This document shows, one piece after another, positions 6,197 through 8,264 of a stretch of DNA of 8,264 nucleotides. Position 1 is the first letter of the stretch, and every line of letters begins with the position of its first letter. The stretch is from positions 1 through 8,264 of the forward strand of contig JAEWQS010000154.1 of the NCBI GenBank assembly GCA_023399095.1, read 5' to 3'. The notes under the pieces were generated by a model. That model searched no databases, was not told the DNA's origin, and saw only the letters and a program-made list of their open reading frames with translations. The position numbers were made by a program, and so were the translations under genes. This DNA is from Bacillota bacterium. GTDB lineage: Bacteria; Bacillota; Clostridia; Christensenellales; SZUA-584.

Positions 6197-7237
6197 ATGA
6201 CAAACAAAGCGGTATTTATGAGTGGAACCAATAACATGTTCACCAAGGAAGTGCCTATGCCGACACCCGGCCCAAATGATGTTCTGGTCAAAGTGGACGT
6301 CGTGGGCATATGCGGATCGGATGTGCACTATTATCAGCATGGCCGCATCGGCGACTTTGTTGTGGAGGGCGATTTTGTACTGGGCCATGAATGCGCAGGT
6401 GAAGTGGTCGAAGTCGGCAGCGAGGTGAATACTCTTTCCGTGGGAGATCGCGTGGCGTTGGAGCCGGGCAAGACATGCGGAAAGTGCAAATTCTGCAAGC
6501 AAGGTAAATACAACCTGTGCGCAGATGTGGAGTTCTTTGCGACACCTCCGTATCATGGCGTGTTCACCAACTATGTCACTCATCCTGAAGATATGTGCTT
6601 CAAGCTGCCGGATAACGTATCTAACATGGAAGGCGCGCTCGTTGAGCCTTTGGCTGTGGGTTTGCACGCATCCGGAATGGGTGAGGTGAAGCTGGGCGAC
6701 ACCGTCGTGGTATTCGGCGCGGGCTGCATCGGTCTTGTGACATTGCTTTCGTGCATAGCCAGGGGCGCATCCAAGGTGTTCGTTGTGGATATTCTGGAGA
6801 ACAGGCTGGAAATGGCGAGAAAGCTGGGTGCGACGGAGGCAATCAACGCCAAAGAATGCGATATCCTTGCAAAAATAGACGAGCTGACCAATGGGCAGGG
6901 GGCAGACGTGGTTATTGAGACGGCGGGCTCTGAGATCACCGTCAAACAAACAGCGGATGTGGTATCAAGAGGCGGCACCGTGGTTTTGGTGGGCATGACA
7001 CCCAAAGATGAGACCTGCTTTAACTTCATGAAACTGATGGGCAAAGAAGGACAGGTCAAAACGATATTCCGTTACCGCAATCTTTATCCCGTTGCGATTA
7101 ACGCCATTGCGAGCGGTGCGATCGATGTGAAGAGAATCGTCAGCCACGAGTTCGATTTTGACCACGTGAAGGAAGCATTCGACTTTGTGGTCGGCAATGC
7201 CAAAGACGTGGTGAAAGCGGTAATCAAAATCGGCTAA
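6197..7237 (+). CDS. Zinc-dependent polyol dehydrogenase (sorbitol/xylitol dehydrogenase family)
   Basis: This 346-residue medium-chain dehydrogenase is of the size usual for sorbitol/xylitol/L-iditol dehydrogenases, which oxidise a polyol to a ketose with NAD+. Catalytic-zinc ligands are C39 (in GICGSDVHYY), H64-E65 (GHECAGEV) and E150 (ALVEPLAVG). Structural-zinc cysteines are C94, C97, C100 and C108. The Rossmann motif GAGCIG (174-179) is followed by D198 at the end of the second strand, which indicates NAD rather than NADP. FRYRNLYPVAI (291-301) is typical of the polyol branch. AAGGAGG (6183-6189) precedes the ATG, 26 bases after the permease stop, so it is co-transcribed with the transporter. 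It probably oxidises the imported compound or its deacylated product. Sorbitol, xylitol, L-arabinitol or a related polyol are all possible. Threonine or other alcohol dehydrogenases are less likely given the CGSDVHYY and FRYxNxYP motifs. Confidence 0.93.
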   Translation: MTNKAVFMSGTNNMFTKEVPMPTPGPNDVLVKVDVVGICGSDVHYYQHGRIGDFVVEGDFVLGHECAGEVVEVGSEVNTLSVGDRVALEPGKTCGKCKFCKQGKYNLCADVEFFATPPYHGVFTNYVTHPEDMCFKLPDNVSNMEGALVEPLAVGLHASGMGEVKLGDTVVVFGAGCIGLVTLLSCIARGASKVFVVDILENRLEMARKLGATEAINAKECDILAKIDELTNGQGADVVIETAGSEITVKQTADVVSRGGTVVLVGMTPKDETCFNFMKLMGKEGQVKTIFRYRNLYPVAINAIASGAIDVKRIVSHEFDFDHVKEAFDFVVGNAKDVVKAVIKIG

Positions 7238-7390
7238 GCAGGTGAGCGAATAGCATTATTTGGCGATTAATCTGAGGACAGCATAGGTGAAAGTGTGGCG
7301 AGGGCACTATCCATAATGATGTTGATTTCTCTGGATTTCATGTGATATTTTCGTGTGATATGTGAAGTCAACACTTTTTCGGACAATTTG

Positions 7391-7816
7391 CTAAGCAGTT
7401 CGTTTCAATTGCCTTTCCATCCAGCATTTCAGCCACTGCTTAGGGCTAAGATAGCCTAACCTCTTTTGTACTCTGCGCGTGTTGTAGAACCCTTCGATGT
7501 ATGCAAACACTGCTTCTAGTGCTTGCGCCCTAGTAGGAAACCAGCGCCAGTGAATCGTTTCTTTCTTGAAAAAGCTCTCGCTCCATGCATTGCCTCCCGG
7601 CTTACCAACCCGGGAGAAGCTTTAACGTAACTGGTACTTCCTTAATAATTCTCTCACCGCTGATGATGTGTACTGACATCCCCGGTCGCTGTGAAATATG
7701 GTCCCCTCAGGCAGATGCCAACGCTTTACCGCATTCTTAATCGTCTGAACCACCAGTTCTGCCTTCATGTGTTCCATCGTGCTTTCAGCGAGTACCACAC
7801 CGCTCACTACATCCAA
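7391..7816 (-). pseudogene. IS3-family transposase (orfB integrase core), broken
   Basis: Read leftward, 7816-7625 encodes LDVVSGVVLAEST...HSDRGCQYTS...YQLR. A TAA stop follows (plus-strand 7622-7624), and then 76 codons (7621-7394) in the same frame encode SFSRVGKPGG NAWSESFF, YIEGFYNTRRVQKRLGYLSP and a TAG stop at 7391. Counting the stop as a residue, there are exactly 35 positions between the second catalytic aspartate (HSD) and the glutamate (NAWSE). This is the DD(35)E spacing of IS3 transposases, so the stop is a simple substitution, plausibly CAA to TAA. After SESFF, about three residues found in most relatives before KKE seem absent. Further upstream the same frame hits another TAA (7823-7825), and shreds such as HIYTADG appear in another frame. 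The first catalytic aspartate region and the N-terminal half are lost. The protein cannot be active. Confidence 0.88.
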
Positions 7817-8011
7817 TTTAATTTAGTTGAAGCCGTAAATATCCCTTAAAAACAGGCTTTTAGCCATCCGCAGTATAGATGTGAACTATAGGCATGCCGT
7901 CTGGGGTACGATAGTATTATGTTGATTTTTAAAAGTATGTAGAACTGAACCAAATTTTTATCTCCCGGAATCAGTTCGTTTAGCAATACAGACTCTCTCT
8001 AGATTTGCAAA
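7817..8011. other. Degenerate remnant between transposase fragment and right repeat
   Basis: No intact gene is present. On the minus strand, one frame gives MAKSLFLRDIYGFN before a stop, in line with the transposase fragment. Another gives RTPDGMPIVHIYTADG before a stop, which resembles the TADGW segment near the start of IS3 integrase cores. I read this as the frameshifted N-terminal part of the transposase. The last roughly 80 bases are AT-rich and unassigned. Confidence 0.45.
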
Positions 8012-8039
8012 CCACATTCTACGACGCAGAACTAACGCC
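8012..8039 (+). repeat. 28-bp direct repeat, right copy
   Basis: This copy is identical to bases 1-28 and in the same orientation. The hairpin right arm and T-run of the left copy are absent: from 8040 the sequence is peroxiredoxin coding sequence instead. The repeat ends in ACGCC, which also supplies the Thr-Pro codons expected just before the peroxiredoxin's Val-Cys. This is consistent with joining at a short shared sequence. Confidence 0.85.
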
Positions 8040-8264
8040 TGTATGTACGACGGAATTCATTGCATTTGCGCAACGCTATCAGGATTTTAAGGACAGAAAT
8101 GCGGAGTTGCTTGGTCTCTCAATCGACTCAAATTCTTACATATCGCTTGGATTATCAACATATACCGTAACACAGGCATAGAGATACCGTTCCCTATTAT
8201 TGAAGACAGGGACATGGCCATTGCCCGAATGTACGGCATGATTCAGCCGGGAGTCAGCGGCACC
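8038..8264 (+). pseudogene. 1-Cys peroxiredoxin (Prx6-type) fragment, 5'-truncated and frameshifted
   Basis: From 8038 the frame reads PVCTTEFIAF AQRYQDFKDR and ELLGLSIDSNS. This is the active-site region of a Prx6/1-Cys-type peroxiredoxin, which reduces peroxides in the cytoplasm; the peroxidatic cysteine codon is at 8044-8046. At about 8139 one base is missing, and the protein continues in the next frame: HIAWIINIYRN, IPFPIIEDRDMAIARMYG and QPGVSGT to the window edge. The roughly 40-45 residues normally found before TPVCTTEF are absent; upstream lies the 28-bp repeat and IS debris, with a stop (TAG) at 7981. The gene is therefore broken twice unless the frameshift is a sequencing error. The 3' end lies beyond the window. 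The family is clear from the motifs; loss of function is inferred. Confidence 0.85.

Larger units (their letters stand above)
7361..8011 (-). mobile_element. Decayed IS3-family insertion sequence
   Basis: This remnant is recognised from the transposase pseudogene at 7391-7816. The likely 3' end of the element is near 7361-7385: TGTGAAGTCA begins with TG and GGACA follows about 20 bases in, a layout common at IS3-family ends. The transposase stop lies just inside it. The opposite end and orfA are missing: the space to the 28-bp repeat at 8012 is far too short, and I see no matching inverted repeat there. A 7-bp inverted repeat GAACTGA/TCAGTTC (7942-7948, 7971-7977) lies in this part with no clear role. 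The outer limits are estimates. It sits about 125 bases after the dehydrogenase gene, and I see no convincing T-run terminator in that gap. Confidence 0.65.

Noticed and set aside
6167..6949. Minus-strand open frame (260 codons) opposite the polyol dehydrogenase
   Set aside because: Rich in His, Cys and Arg in the way of antisense translation, with no motif and no ribosome binding site. The plus-strand dehydrogenase has all zinc ligands and the Rossmann motif.
8012..8037. Reading the right 28-bp repeat as genuine peroxiredoxin coding sequence (TFYDAELTP)
   Set aside because: Only the last residues resemble the family (A-D/E-F/L-T-P), and the frame upstream of them has nothing peroxiredoxin-like. 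The identical left copy is a hairpin arm followed by a stop in that frame. Chance overlap at a junction is more likely, though not excluded.
1..8264. CRISPR array, tRNA or rRNA genes, riboswitch, phage or defence genes
   Set aside because: I looked for regularly spaced short repeats, cloverleaf-like sequences and relevant protein motifs and saw none.

Overview
The window reads as a chromosomal segment from a Gram-positive anaerobe, most likely Firmicutes/Clostridia. The signs are strong AGGAGG-type ribosome binding sites, a perfect TTGACA/TATAAT promoter, a lipoprotein-type binding protein and AT-rich intergenic DNA. The genus cannot be read from the sequence. The core is a well-preserved sugar or polyol catabolic locus. 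Both ends carry repeated or decayed DNA.

Left end (1-411): no gene is visible. A long imperfect hairpin with a T-run (6-54) looks like a rho-independent terminator for a gene beyond the left edge. Three more stem-loops follow. The first 28 bases recur exactly at 8012-8039.

Core (412-7237): a ROK-family repressor is transcribed leftward. Divergent from it is a rightward cluster: a short-chain alpha/beta-hydrolase esterase, a lipoprotein sugar-binding protein, a double-domain sugar ABC ATPase, an RbsC-type permease and a zinc-dependent polyol dehydrogenase of the sorbitol/xylitol dehydrogenase type. The intergenic region holds a clear promoter for each direction and a palindrome over the repressor's -10 box. 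Every gene of the cluster has its own good ribosome binding site and the gaps are short, so it is probably one operon. A strong stem-loop after the binding-protein gene probably sets its mRNA level above that of the membrane components. The likely logic is inducer-controlled import of a polyol, or a sugar ester that yields one, deacylation by the esterase, and NAD-dependent oxidation to a ketose. No kinase is visible, so the pathway must be completed elsewhere.

Right end (7238-8264): a decayed IS3-family insertion sequence lies on the minus strand. Its transposase has a premature stop and has lost its N-terminal half. It is followed by the second copy of the 28-bp repeat, fused directly to a 5'-truncated, frameshifted 1-Cys peroxiredoxin gene fragment that runs off the window.

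I do not see a convincing new class of system. The points most worth a second look are the 28-bp repeat bracketing the locus, the chimeric repeat/peroxiredoxin junction, and the placement of an esterase as first gene of an ABC/polyol dehydrogenase operon.
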